Origin: Actinomycetota bacterium
Lineage (GTDB): Bacteria; Actinomycetota; Actinomycetes; Nanopelagicales; Nanopelagicaceae
Assembly: GCA_009700405.1 (NCBI GenBank)
Contig: WLMD01000011.1
Location: 1-23,946 of the forward strand
DNA: 23,946 bases
Reading direction: 5' to 3'
How positions within the stretch are numbered: position 1 is the stretch's first letter; every line of letters starts with the position of its first letter. The notes beneath the pieces are model-generated. The model searched no databases and was not told the DNA's origin. It saw nothing but the letters and a program-made list of their open reading frames with translations. Below, piece by piece: positions 7,893 through 14,292 of this stretch. The position numbers and the translations under genes are program-made.

Positions 7893-7919
7893 TTAGCACT
7901 CAGGACCCGAGTCTGCTAA
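7893..7919. promoter_or_regulatory. CIRCE operator (HrcA binding site)
   Basis: The left arm TTAGCACTC (7893-7901) matches the CIRCE consensus exactly. After exactly nine bases comes GTCTGCTAA (7911-7919), which matches the consensus right arm GAGTGCTAA at seven of nine positions. The site lies 55 bp upstream of the groES start and just downstream of a candidate promoter. CIRCE is the known target of the heat-shock repressor HrcA in groE operons. The hrcA gene is not in this window. Confidence 0.9.
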
Positions 7920-7973
7920 TTACAGAGTCGAAGAGTCCGAAACTCGATTAACAACATATGAAGGAGTCACCAC

Positions 7974-8270
7974 ATGGCCGTCGCCATTAAGCCACTAGAA
8001 GATCGCATCGTTGTAAAGGCCAATGCGGCTGAGACAACAACCGCATCAGGACTTGTAATCCCTGATACTGCCAAAGAGAAGCCACAAGAAGGCACCGTTG
8101 TTGCAGTGGGCCCAGGTCGCTTTGATGACGGCGCTCGCGTTCCAATGGATATCGCTGTTGGCGATGTTGTCTTGTACAGCAAGTACGGCGGAACTGAAGT
8201 TAAGTACAACAATGAGGAGTACTTGGTTCTTTCAGCTCGCGACATTCTTGCTGTGATTGAGAAGAAGTAA
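7974..8270 (+). CDS. groES: Co-chaperonin GroES
   Basis: This 98-residue GroES protomer forms the heptameric lid of the chaperonin. IKPLEDRIVVKANAAE is the first conserved strand. ETTTASGLVIPDTAKEKPQE holds the mobile loop that docks onto GroEL, and GDVVLYSKYGGTEVKYN and the C-terminal DILAVIE complete the domain. AAGGAG lies 7 nt upstream of the ATG. The stop codon is immediately followed by the groEL ATG with no spacer. Expression is expected to be heat-inducible through the CIRCE site upstream. Confidence 0.98.
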   Translation: MAVAIKPLEDRIVVKANAAETTTASGLVIPDTAKEKPQEGTVVAVGPGRFDDGARVPMDIAVGDVVLYSKYGGTEVKYNNEEYLVLSARDILAVIEKK

Positions 8271-9905
8271 ATGGGAAAAATTCTTGAATTCGATGAGCAC
8301 GCACGTCGTGCCATGGAACGCGGAGTCAACATTCTTGCTGACACCGTCAAGGTAACACTTGGACCTAAGGGCCGTAACGTTGTTATATCTAAGAGCTACG
8401 GTGCACCAACAATTACCAACGATGGCGTGACCATCGCTCGCGAAATCGAACTCTCTGATCCAGTGGAGAACATGGGCGCGCAATTGGTGAAGGAAGTTGC
8501 AACCAAGACAAATGATGTAGCAGGAGATGGAACAACCACCGCAACAGTTTTGGCACAAGCAATGGTTAAGGAAGGTCTTCGTAACCTTGCCGCCGGAGCG
8601 CAGCCAATGGATATCAAAATCGGTATCGAAGCAGCAGTTGTTGCTATCACCGAGCGCCTTCGCGAGAACGCAACTGTCGTTAAAGATAAGTCGCAGATCG
8701 CAGATGTTGCAACTATCTCTGCTCAAGATCGTGCCATCGGAGATTTGATCGCCGAAGCAATGGACAAGGTCGGCAAAGATGGCGTAATCACTGTTGAAGA
8801 ATCATCCACAACTGGACTTGAACTTGAGTTCACTGAGGGAATGCAATTCGATAAGGGTTATATCTCTCCATATTTCGTTACAGATCAAGAGCGTATGGAG
8901 ACTGTCCTTGAGGACGCTTACGTACTTCTTTCTGCTAACAAGATTTCAGCACTGAGCGAACTTCTTCCAATCTTGGAAAAAATTGCTCAAGCCAGCAAGC
9001 CTCTCTTGATTATCTCTGAAGATGTTGATGGAGAAGCGCTTTCTACATTGGTAGTTAACAAGATGCGCGGAGTTTTCACTTCAGCTGCCGTCAAGGCTCC
9101 TGGTTTTGGTGATCGTCGCAAGGCAATGTTGGAAGACATTGCAATCTTGACTGGTGCTCAAGTTATTGCCGCCGAAGTAGGCATGAAACTTGATCAAGTT
9201 GGCCTTGAAGTTCTTGGTCGCGCCCGTCGCATTGTGATCACAAAAGACAACACCACCATCGTTGATGGTGGGGGCGAGAAGGCAGCAGTTGCTGCCCGCG
9301 TCTCAGAGATCCGTCGCGAACTTGAAAACACAGATTCCGAATGGGATCGCAGCAAGCTACAAGAGCGTGTTGCGAAACTTGCTGGTGGAGTCTGCGTAAT
9401 CAAAGTAGGCGCACACACCGAAGTTGAATTGAAAGAAAAGAAGCACCGTCTCGAAGATGCAATCTCAGCAACACGTGCCGCAGTTGAAGAAGGCATCGTT
9501 GTTGGTGGAGGAGCAGCTTTGGTTCACGCAGCAGATGCACTTGATGGCGATCTTGGTTTCGAAGGCGATAAAGCCGTCGGAGTTCGTCTCGTTCGCAAAG
9601 CATGCGATGAACCACTTCGTTGGATTGCAGAAAATGCTGGTCTTGAAGGTTATGTTGTTGTATCAAAGGTTCGCGCGATGAAGGCTCATGAAGGCTTCAA
9701 CGCTGCAACTGATGTATATGGCGATCTGACTAAAGATGGCGTTATCGATCCAGTGAAGGTGACACGCTCTGCACTGGCTAATGCTGCATCTATTGCTGCA
9801 ATGTTCATTACAACTGAAGCAGTTGTGTATGAGAAGCCAGAAACTGACAGCGCTGATGCAGGTGGCTCTGGCCATTCGCACGGCCCTGGCGGACATAGCC
9901 ACTAA
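8271..9905 (+). CDS. groEL: Chaperonin GroEL with His-rich tail (GroEL1 type)
   Basis: This is a full-length 544-residue chaperonin. TLGPKGRNVVI and DVAGDGTTTATVLAQAM are the ATP-binding segments with their catalytic aspartate, and the apical, intermediate and equatorial domains are intact (for example VEEGIVVGGGAALVHA). The tail ends GGSGHSHGPGGHSH instead of the GGM repeats of most GroELs. In actinobacteria with two copies, this His-rich ending marks the groES-linked GroEL1, which is often dispensable and metal-binding, while GGM-tailed GroEL2 does most folding. No dedicated spacer or strong SD precedes the ATG; GAGAAG within the groES end may serve. Whether a second groEL exists elsewhere cannot be seen here. 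Confidence 0.97.
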   Translation: MGKILEFDEHARRAMERGVNILADTVKVTLGPKGRNVVISKSYGAPTITNDGVTIAREIELSDPVENMGAQLVKEVATKTNDVAGDGTTTATVLAQAMVKEGLRNLAAGAQPMDIKIGIEAAVVAITERLRENATVVKDKSQIADVATISAQDRAIGDLIAEAMDKVGKDGVITVEESSTTGLELEFTEGMQFDKGYISPYFVTDQERMETVLEDAYVLLSANKISALSELLPILEKIAQASKPLLIISEDVDGEALSTLVVNKMRGVFTSAAVKAPGFGDRRKAMLEDIAILTGAQVIAAEVGMKLDQVGLEVLGRARRIVITKDNTTIVDGGGEKAAVAARVSEIRRELENTDSEWDRSKLQERVAKLAGGVCVIKVGAHTEVELKEKKHRLEDAISATRAAVEEGIVVGGGAALVHAADALDGDLGFEGDKAVGVRLVRKACDEPLRWIAENAGLEGYVVVSKVRAMKAHEGFNAATDVYGDLTKDGVIDPVKVTRSALANAASIAAMFITTEAVVYEKPETDSADAGGSGHSHGPGGHSH

Positions 9906-9922
9906 GGGGTAAATTTCCTTAG

Positions 9923-10684
9923 GTGGAACAGCTCACCCTTTCAGTAGATTGCGGCGGCCTGGGAATCAAAGCTTCGGTGCTCGATAGCGCCGGAACTATG
10001 AGAACCCCGGCCGTTCGCATTTCTACTCCATATCCGCTTTCTCCGCAGCGACTTGTCGAAACAATCGCCGAGTTGGCAAAGACTTTGCCACAAGCAACTC
10101 GTGCAACGGTCGGTGTTCCCGGAATGATTCGCCACGGCGTAGTTGTTGCAACCCCTCATTACATCAACGTTGCTGGTCCGCTCACTCGTATGGATCCCGA
10201 GTTGAAAAAAGCGTGGGATGGTTTTGATATGCGCCAAGCTCTCACCGTTGCGCTTTCAATGCCAACACTTGTCCTCAATGATGCCGAAGTGCACGGCGCA
10301 GGTGTTGTAGCAGGCTCGGGTTTTGAAGTTGTTTTAACGCTAGGTACCGGCCTTGGAAGTGCGATCTTCGATGGTGGAGTTCTTGCACCACACATTGAGT
10401 TTTCGCATGCACCAGTGCGACGAGCAACAACGTATGACTCGTGGATTGGCGAGAACGAACGTCGCCGACTTGGAGATAGTTTTTGGTCTCGCCGAATTCG
10501 CACGATGGTAGAGGAGTTACGGCCAGTATTTTTATGGGATCGCTTATATCTGGGCGGAGGAAACGCTCGCCGTATTAAAGATGTGGTAATTCATCGTTTG
10601 GGAAATGATGTAGTGATTGTTCCCAATGAAGCGGGAATTATTGGCGGCGTTCGGGCGTGGAGTTTGATTCCCCCTGTCCAGTAA
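9923..10684 (+). CDS. ROK-family sugar kinase, divergent polyphosphate-glucokinase-like
   Basis: This 253-residue protein has the layout of actinobacterial polyphosphate/ATP glucokinase (PpgK). It has an N-terminal phosphate loop DCGGLGIK (residues 9-16), catalytic Asp120 in LNDAEVHGAG, a second phosphate loop LTLGTGLGSAI (138-148), LYLGGGNARR (208-217) and NEAGIIGG near the C-terminus. It departs from the family at functional positions: GGTGIK has become GGLGIK, and the sugar-contacting ExGH motif is EFSH (159-162). The ROK zinc motif is absent, as in PpgK. The GTG start lies 17 nt after groEL, so it may be read through from the heat-shock operon; the SD is weak. It probably phosphorylates a sugar, but glucose and polyphosphate specificity are unproven. 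Confidence 0.72.
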   Translation: MEQLTLSVDCGGLGIKASVLDSAGTMRTPAVRISTPYPLSPQRLVETIAELAKTLPQATRATVGVPGMIRHGVVVATPHYINVAGPLTRMDPELKKAWDGFDMRQALTVALSMPTLVLNDAEVHGAGVVAGSGFEVVLTLGTGLGSAIFDGGVLAPHIEFSHAPVRRATTYDSWIGENERRRLGDSFWSRRIRTMVEELRPVFLWDRLYLGGGNARRIKDVVIHRLGNDVVIVPNEAGIIGGVRAWSLIPPVQ

Positions 10685-10687
10685 TAA

Positions 10688-10990
10688 CTAGGAAGCGTGC
10701 GAGATATCTCCGGCAATACCCTTATTGAGGATCATGAGGCGCTCGTCTTCGCTGAGGCCGCCCCAGATTCCGTAAGGTTCTTGAACGCTCAATGCGTGGT
10801 CGCGGCATTGCTGCAAGACGGGGCATGAGGCACAGATTGCCTTCGCCGCATTCTCGCGATTGCGTCGGCGGGGACCACGTTCTCCATCTGGATGGAAGAA
10901 CATCTCAGAGGGAAGGTCCTGGCAGGCGCCTGAGTACTGCCATTGCCACAAATCAGCAATCGGCTTGGGTAAACGCGATATCTCTGCCAT
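10688..10990 (-). CDS. whiB3: WhiB-family [4Fe-4S] regulator, WhiB3/WhiD type
   Basis: This is a 100-residue WhiB-like protein with the four cluster-binding cysteines at 23, 53, 56 and 62 (C-x29-C-x2-C-x5-C) and the GIWGG turn (74-78) that contacts sigma factor. ADLWQWQYSGAC and MFFHPDGERGPRRR are diagnostic of the WhiB3/WhiD subfamily, whose members sense O2, NO and redox state and act with the primary sigma factor. ATG 10990 was chosen because GGAAGG lies 7 nt upstream and the N-terminus then matches WhiB3 in length. A TTG at 11047 preceded by GGAGG would add 19 residues. The gene is convergent with the ROK kinase (3-nt gap, no terminator) and divergent from the MerR/B12 gene. Confidence 0.9.
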   Translation of the reverse strand: MAEISRLPKPIADLWQWQYSGACQDLPSEMFFHPDGERGPRRRNRENAAKAICASCPVLQQCRDHALSVQEPYGIWGGLSEDERLMILNKGIAGDISHAS

Positions 10991-10997
10991 TTGACTA

Positions 10998-11003
10998 CCT
11001 TCC
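10998..11003 (-). promoter_or_regulatory. whiB3: Ribosome binding site fixing the whiB3 start
   Basis: On the minus strand GGAAGG lies 7 nt before ATG 10990. This supports the short, subfamily-like N-terminus over the upstream TTG at 11047. Confidence 0.75.
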
Positions 11004-11073
11004 GTCGTGAGGGTTACCACTGTACAACCGTTGCGTAGATTGTTCAACTACCTTTAACACCTCCAATTTTGAT

Positions 11074-11115
11074 CTAGAAATCCCCCCTGTTTTACTAGAA
11101 ATCCCCCCTGTTTTA
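11074..11115. repeat. Perfect tandem 21-bp direct repeat in the whiB3/merR intergenic region
   Basis: Two identical 21-bp units abut without spacer (11074-11094 and 11095-11115). Each unit reads CTAGAAA, then TCCCCCC, then TGTTTTA. Twenty-one base pairs is two helical turns, so bound proteins would sit on the same face of DNA. The units are not palindromic. They lie 37 bp before the MerR/B12 start and 83 bp before the whiB3 start, in the only sizeable divergent regulatory region here. A shared operator is the natural reading; a recent tandem duplication without function is the alternative. Confidence 0.9.
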
Positions 11116-11138
11116 AGTGGTGGATATGGCAATAAGGC

Positions 11139-11144
11139 GGGAGG
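11139..11144 (+). promoter_or_regulatory. Ribosome binding site fixing the MerR/B12 regulator start
   Basis: GGGAGG lies 8 nt before GTG 11153. None of the upstream in-frame starts (GTG 11117, GTG 11120, ATG 11126) has a comparable site, so the protein is called from 11153. Confidence 0.75.
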
Positions 11145-11152
11145 ATACCTAC

Positions 11153-12040
11153 GTGGAATTAGTTGAGGAGAGCCAGGAGTTCCTGAGCGTTGCAAGCGTT
11201 GCTCGAACGATGGCAATTGCCCCGGCAACGCTTCGGACTTGGGATCGTCGCTACGGCCTAGGGCCATCAGCGCATGAAGTGGGAAGGCACCGCCGCTATT
11301 CAGAGGCAGATGTCACCAAGCTTCTATATATGCGCCGACTCATCATTTCTGGCGTTGTGCCTGCTGAAGCAGCAGAGATGGCAAAGAATTACACAGGAGC
11401 TCGTATCGAGTTAGGCAATATTCAGCCAGTACAACAGCGAGATGAATTAGTTACATCCCTTTTTCGCGCCGCATATGGCCTGGATGAGCGTTTCCTAGAA
11501 GATGCTTTGTCTCAATCATTTGCCGATGATGGAGTTGTAAAAACTTGGCATGAAGTTGTAGTCCCATTGATGTTCAAAATCGGACAAGAGTGGGCGCGGA
11601 CAGATACTGGTGTAGAAGTCGAACATTTACTCTCAGAGACTGTCCAACGGTGTCTTCATCGCGTTGAGTTGAAATCGGCGGTAAATACTCGGCCAGTGGT
11701 ACTCGCTGCAGTCTCTGAAGAGCAACATAGTTTGGCGCTCTTAGCAGTGAAGGCGGCCCTCGCTGAAAAAGGAATTGCTTCCTATTACTTAGGCGCTCGC
11801 ACGCCAGGTGAGGCTATAAATGCCATTGTCAGCAGAGTCGGTCCTCCAGCAATTTTCCTCTGGGCCTTGTTGCCAGAAAACGCTGACCCGCATATCTTTC
11901 AAAATCTGCCTAAAGTACGCCCAGCGCCACGAATCCTTCTGGGTGGGTCAGGATGGGACCGAGATGCCTGCGCGGGAGCCCAGTTTGTCGATGATCTAGC
12001 CAGTACATGCGAGGAAATTTCAAGGGCGGTTGGACTCTAA
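11153..12040 (+). CDS. MerR-type regulator with B12-binding domain (CarH/LitR-like photoreceptor candidate)
   Basis: This is a 295-residue protein in three parts. Residues 10-80 are a MerR winged helix (SVASVARTMAIAPATLRTWD, then RRYGL and GRHRRYSEADV). Residues about 95-175 are a four-helix cobalamin cap, and 180-295 a Rossmann-like B12 domain (VVLAAVSEEQHSLALLAVKA, LLGGSGW at 262-268). The cap carries W147-x9-E157-H158, the motif that wraps the adenosyl group in CarH, and His192 in EQH is placed like the lower cobalt ligand. The usual ExHxxG is ExHxxA here. CarH/LitR proteins bind DNA in the dark with adenosylcobalamin and release it on light. The gene is divergent from whiB3 with a tandem 21-bp repeat between them. 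Light sensing is inferred from the residues, not shown. Confidence 0.85.
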   Translation: MELVEESQEFLSVASVARTMAIAPATLRTWDRRYGLGPSAHEVGRHRRYSEADVTKLLYMRRLIISGVVPAEAAEMAKNYTGARIELGNIQPVQQRDELVTSLFRAAYGLDERFLEDALSQSFADDGVVKTWHEVVVPLMFKIGQEWARTDTGVEVEHLLSETVQRCLHRVELKSAVNTRPVVLAAVSEEQHSLALLAVKAALAEKGIASYYLGARTPGEAINAIVSRVGPPAIFLWALLPENADPHIFQNLPKVRPAPRILLGGSGWDRDACAGAQFVDDLASTCEEISRAVGL

Positions 12041-12064
12041 CTGCACCGATAGACTTCACGCCTT

Positions 12065-13183
12065 ATGAGCGAGAACGAAAAAGTGATGATGTTGGGCCTG
12101 ACATATGACGATGTCTTGCTTCTGCCAGATGCCTCCGAAGTAGTCCCCAGCGAAGTAGATACAGCCACGCGATTAACCCGCAACATAACCTTGCGAATTC
12201 CATTGGTTTCATCTGCGATGGATACGGTCACTGAATCCGAAATGGCCATTGCTATGGCTAAAGAGGGCGGCATTGGAATTATTCACCGCAATTTGCCGGT
12301 GGATGCTCAAGTTACTCACGTGAAATTAGTAAAAAATGTCGGACTTGCAGGCGCCGCTGTTGGCGTGGGAGATGATGGATTTGCTCGTGCACAGGCGCTC
12401 ATAGAAGTTGGTGTCGATGTAGTTGTTGTTGATACTGCACATGGTCATCACCGAGCTGTTCTTGATGCGATTGCACGAATTAAAAAGTTTTCTCCATCAA
12501 CTCAAATTATTGGTGGCAATGTGGCAACACGTGCTGGCGCGCAGGCGCTGATTAACGCTGGTGCTGATGCAGTCAAAGTTGGGGTCGGACCTGGCTCAAT
12601 TTGCACGACTCGTATTGTTGCCGGTGTTGGTGTTCCGCAAATCACCGCGATCATGGAAGCAAGTAAAGCGTGTGCAAAAGCTGGCATCCCATTAATCGCA
12701 GATGGTGGATTGCAATATTCAGGTGACATCGTAAAAGCCTTAGTTGCTGGAGCAGATTCAGTAATGCTTGGTTCACTGTTAGCCGGATGTACTGAATCCC
12801 CAGGAGAACTCGTAACAATTGATGGACGCCAATACAAGGCTTATCGCGGAATGGGTTCACTCGGTGCAATGCAATCTCGTGGAGAGCAGAAGTCGTACTC
12901 CAAGGATCGCTACATGCAAGATGATGTTCTCTCTGAAGACAAACTTGTTCCTGAAGGTATTGAAGGCAAAGTTGCTTATCGTGGCAGTGTTGCCGAAGTT
13001 GTTCATCAATTAGTAGGTGGACTCAGGTCTGGAATGGGATATGCAGGTGCACCTGACATCACATATTTGCGTCGTGAAGGTCGCCTGATTCAGATTACAT
13101 CTGCAGGTTTACAAGAGAGCCATCCTCACGATGTGATGGATGTTGCCGATGCACCTAACTATCGCGGGAAGGGTCGCTCATGA
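12065..13183 (+). CDS. guaB: IMP dehydrogenase lacking the CBS (Bateman) domain
   Basis: This enzyme oxidises IMP to XMP, the committed step to GMP. It has only 372 residues against about 490-520 normally. The catalytic barrel is complete: GLTYDDVLLLP (11-21), VVDTAHGH (121-128), the cysteine loop GPGSICTT with Cys180 (175-182), and the flap Arg282-Tyr283 in SKDRYMQ. GIIHRNLPVDAQVTHVKLVK (71-90) runs almost directly into GLAGAAVGVGDD (93-104), where a pair of CBS modules of about 120 residues normally sits. Allosteric control by ATP/GTP should be absent. The start ATG has no clear SD. The gene follows the MerR/B12 gene by 24 nt, and its TGA overlaps the guaB3 ATG. Confidence 0.93.
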   Translation: MSENEKVMMLGLTYDDVLLLPDASEVVPSEVDTATRLTRNITLRIPLVSSAMDTVTESEMAIAMAKEGGIGIIHRNLPVDAQVTHVKLVKNVGLAGAAVGVGDDGFARAQALIEVGVDVVVVDTAHGHHRAVLDAIARIKKFSPSTQIIGGNVATRAGAQALINAGADAVKVGVGPGSICTTRIVAGVGVPQITAIMEASKACAKAGIPLIADGGLQYSGDIVKALVAGADSVMLGSLLAGCTESPGELVTIDGRQYKAYRGMGSLGAMQSRGEQKSYSKDRYMQDDVLSEDKLVPEGIEGKVAYRGSVAEVVHQLVGGLRSGMGYAGAPDITYLRREGRLIQITSAGLQESHPHDVMDVADAPNYRGKGRS

Positions 13184-14292
13184 ATGACATCGAATTAGCA
13201 CCAGGAAAGCGCGCTCGTATGGCCTATTCCTTTGATGACATTGCAATCGTCCCAAGCCGCCGAACACGTAACCCTGAAGATGTCTCAACTTCATGGCAGA
13301 TTGATGCGTACAAGTTTGCACTTCCCATGATGGCCGCGCCAATGGATTCTGTTGTTTCTCCAGAGACGGCAATCGCTATTGGAAAATTAGGTGGATTGGC
13401 AGTTCTTAACCTAGAAGGTCTATGGACCAGGTATGAAGATCCACGCATTCAACTTGGTGAGATTGCTTCGATGCCTGATGTGCACGCTACCAAACGCATG
13501 CAAGAACTTTATTCGGCCCCTATTCAGCCAACGCTGATAAAAGAGCGCCTTAAGCAAATTCGTGATGCTGGCGTAACGGTGGCTGGTTCACTCTCGCCAC
13601 AACGTACATTTGAATTCCACAAGAGCGTTGTTGAAGCAGGCGTAGATATTTTCGTAATCCGTGGCACAACTGTAAGCGCCGAACATGTTGATTCTAATAA
13701 CGAAGCACTTAATCTAAAGAAATTTATTTACGAACTCGACGTCCCTGTCATTGTTGGCGGATGTGCAACGGCAACGGGTGCACTTCACCTTATGCGCGCG
13801 GGAGCTGCTGGAGTCCTTGTTGGATTCGGTGGCGGTTCGGCACACACAACCCGCAAAGTATTAGGCATTGAAGTTCCGATGGCTTCTGCAGTTGCAGAAG
13901 TTGCATCTGCACGACGCGATTACCTCGACGAATCAGGCGGACGTTACGTCCACGTTATTGCTGACGGCTCCGTGGGGCGTAGTGGTGATATCGCAAAGGC
14001 AATTGCATGCGGTGCTGATGCAGTGATGATGGGTTCACCTCTTGCGAAAGCAGTTGAAGCGCCCGGCCTTGGATGGCACTGGGGTAGCGAAGCCGCACAT
14101 CAAGAATTGCCTCGCGGTGAAAGAGTTGCCGTAGGTACATCTGGCACTCTGGAAGAAATTCTCCTTGGACCATCTCACGCTGCAGATGGATCGATGAACC
14201 TGTTCGGTGCTTTCCGCCGAGCCATGGCAACATGCGGATATTCAGATGTTAAAGAATTCCAGCGCGTTGAGGTCCTTATCCACCGTGCATAA
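13180..14292 (+). CDS. guaB3: GuaB3-family IMPDH/GMP-reductase paralogue
   Basis: This 370-residue protein belongs to the GuaB3 family found next to guaB in actinobacteria. The barrel is recognisable (SFDDIAIVPSRRTRNPEDV at 17-35, MAAPMDSVVSPETA, HVIADGSVGRSGDIAKAIACG), and no CBS domain is present, as is normal for GuaB3. At the position of the catalytic cysteine the sequence is GGGSAHTTR (217-225), so His222 replaces Cys. This argues against ordinary IMPDH chemistry. A regulatory, reductase-like or partner role to GuaB is possible. It overlaps guaB by ATGA and guaA by 8 nt, so the three are co-translated. Confidence 0.92.
   Translation: MNDIELAPGKRARMAYSFDDIAIVPSRRTRNPEDVSTSWQIDAYKFALPMMAAPMDSVVSPETAIAIGKLGGLAVLNLEGLWTRYEDPRIQLGEIASMPDVHATKRMQELYSAPIQPTLIKERLKQIRDAGVTVAGSLSPQRTFEFHKSVVEAGVDIFVIRGTTVSAEHVDSNNEALNLKKFIYELDVPVIVGGCATATGALHLMRAGAAGVLVGFGGGSAHTTRKVLGIEVPMASAVAEVASARRDYLDESGGRYVHVIADGSVGRSGDIAKAIACGADAVMMGSPLAKAVEAPGLGWHWGSEAAHQELPRGERVAVGTSGTLEEILLGPSHAADGSMNLFGAFRRAMATCGYSDVKEFQRVEVLIHRA

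Noticed and set aside
10991..11047. N-terminal extension of WhiB3 from TTG 11047, preceded by GGAGG.
   Set aside because: The SD-to-start spacing is 12 nt, the extra residues do not resemble WhiB3 and ATG 10990 has a better site. An upstream-start isoform remains possible.
12030..12055. TTGGAC and TAGACT before guaB as a possible dedicated promoter.
   Set aside because: The spacer is only 14 bp and the -35 lies in the preceding coding region; read-through from the MerR/B12 gene cannot be excluded.
14207..14284. Longer guaA from ATG 14207 inside guaB3.
   Set aside because: The added 26 residues do not match GMP synthase N-termini, and GTG 14285 fits the family length.
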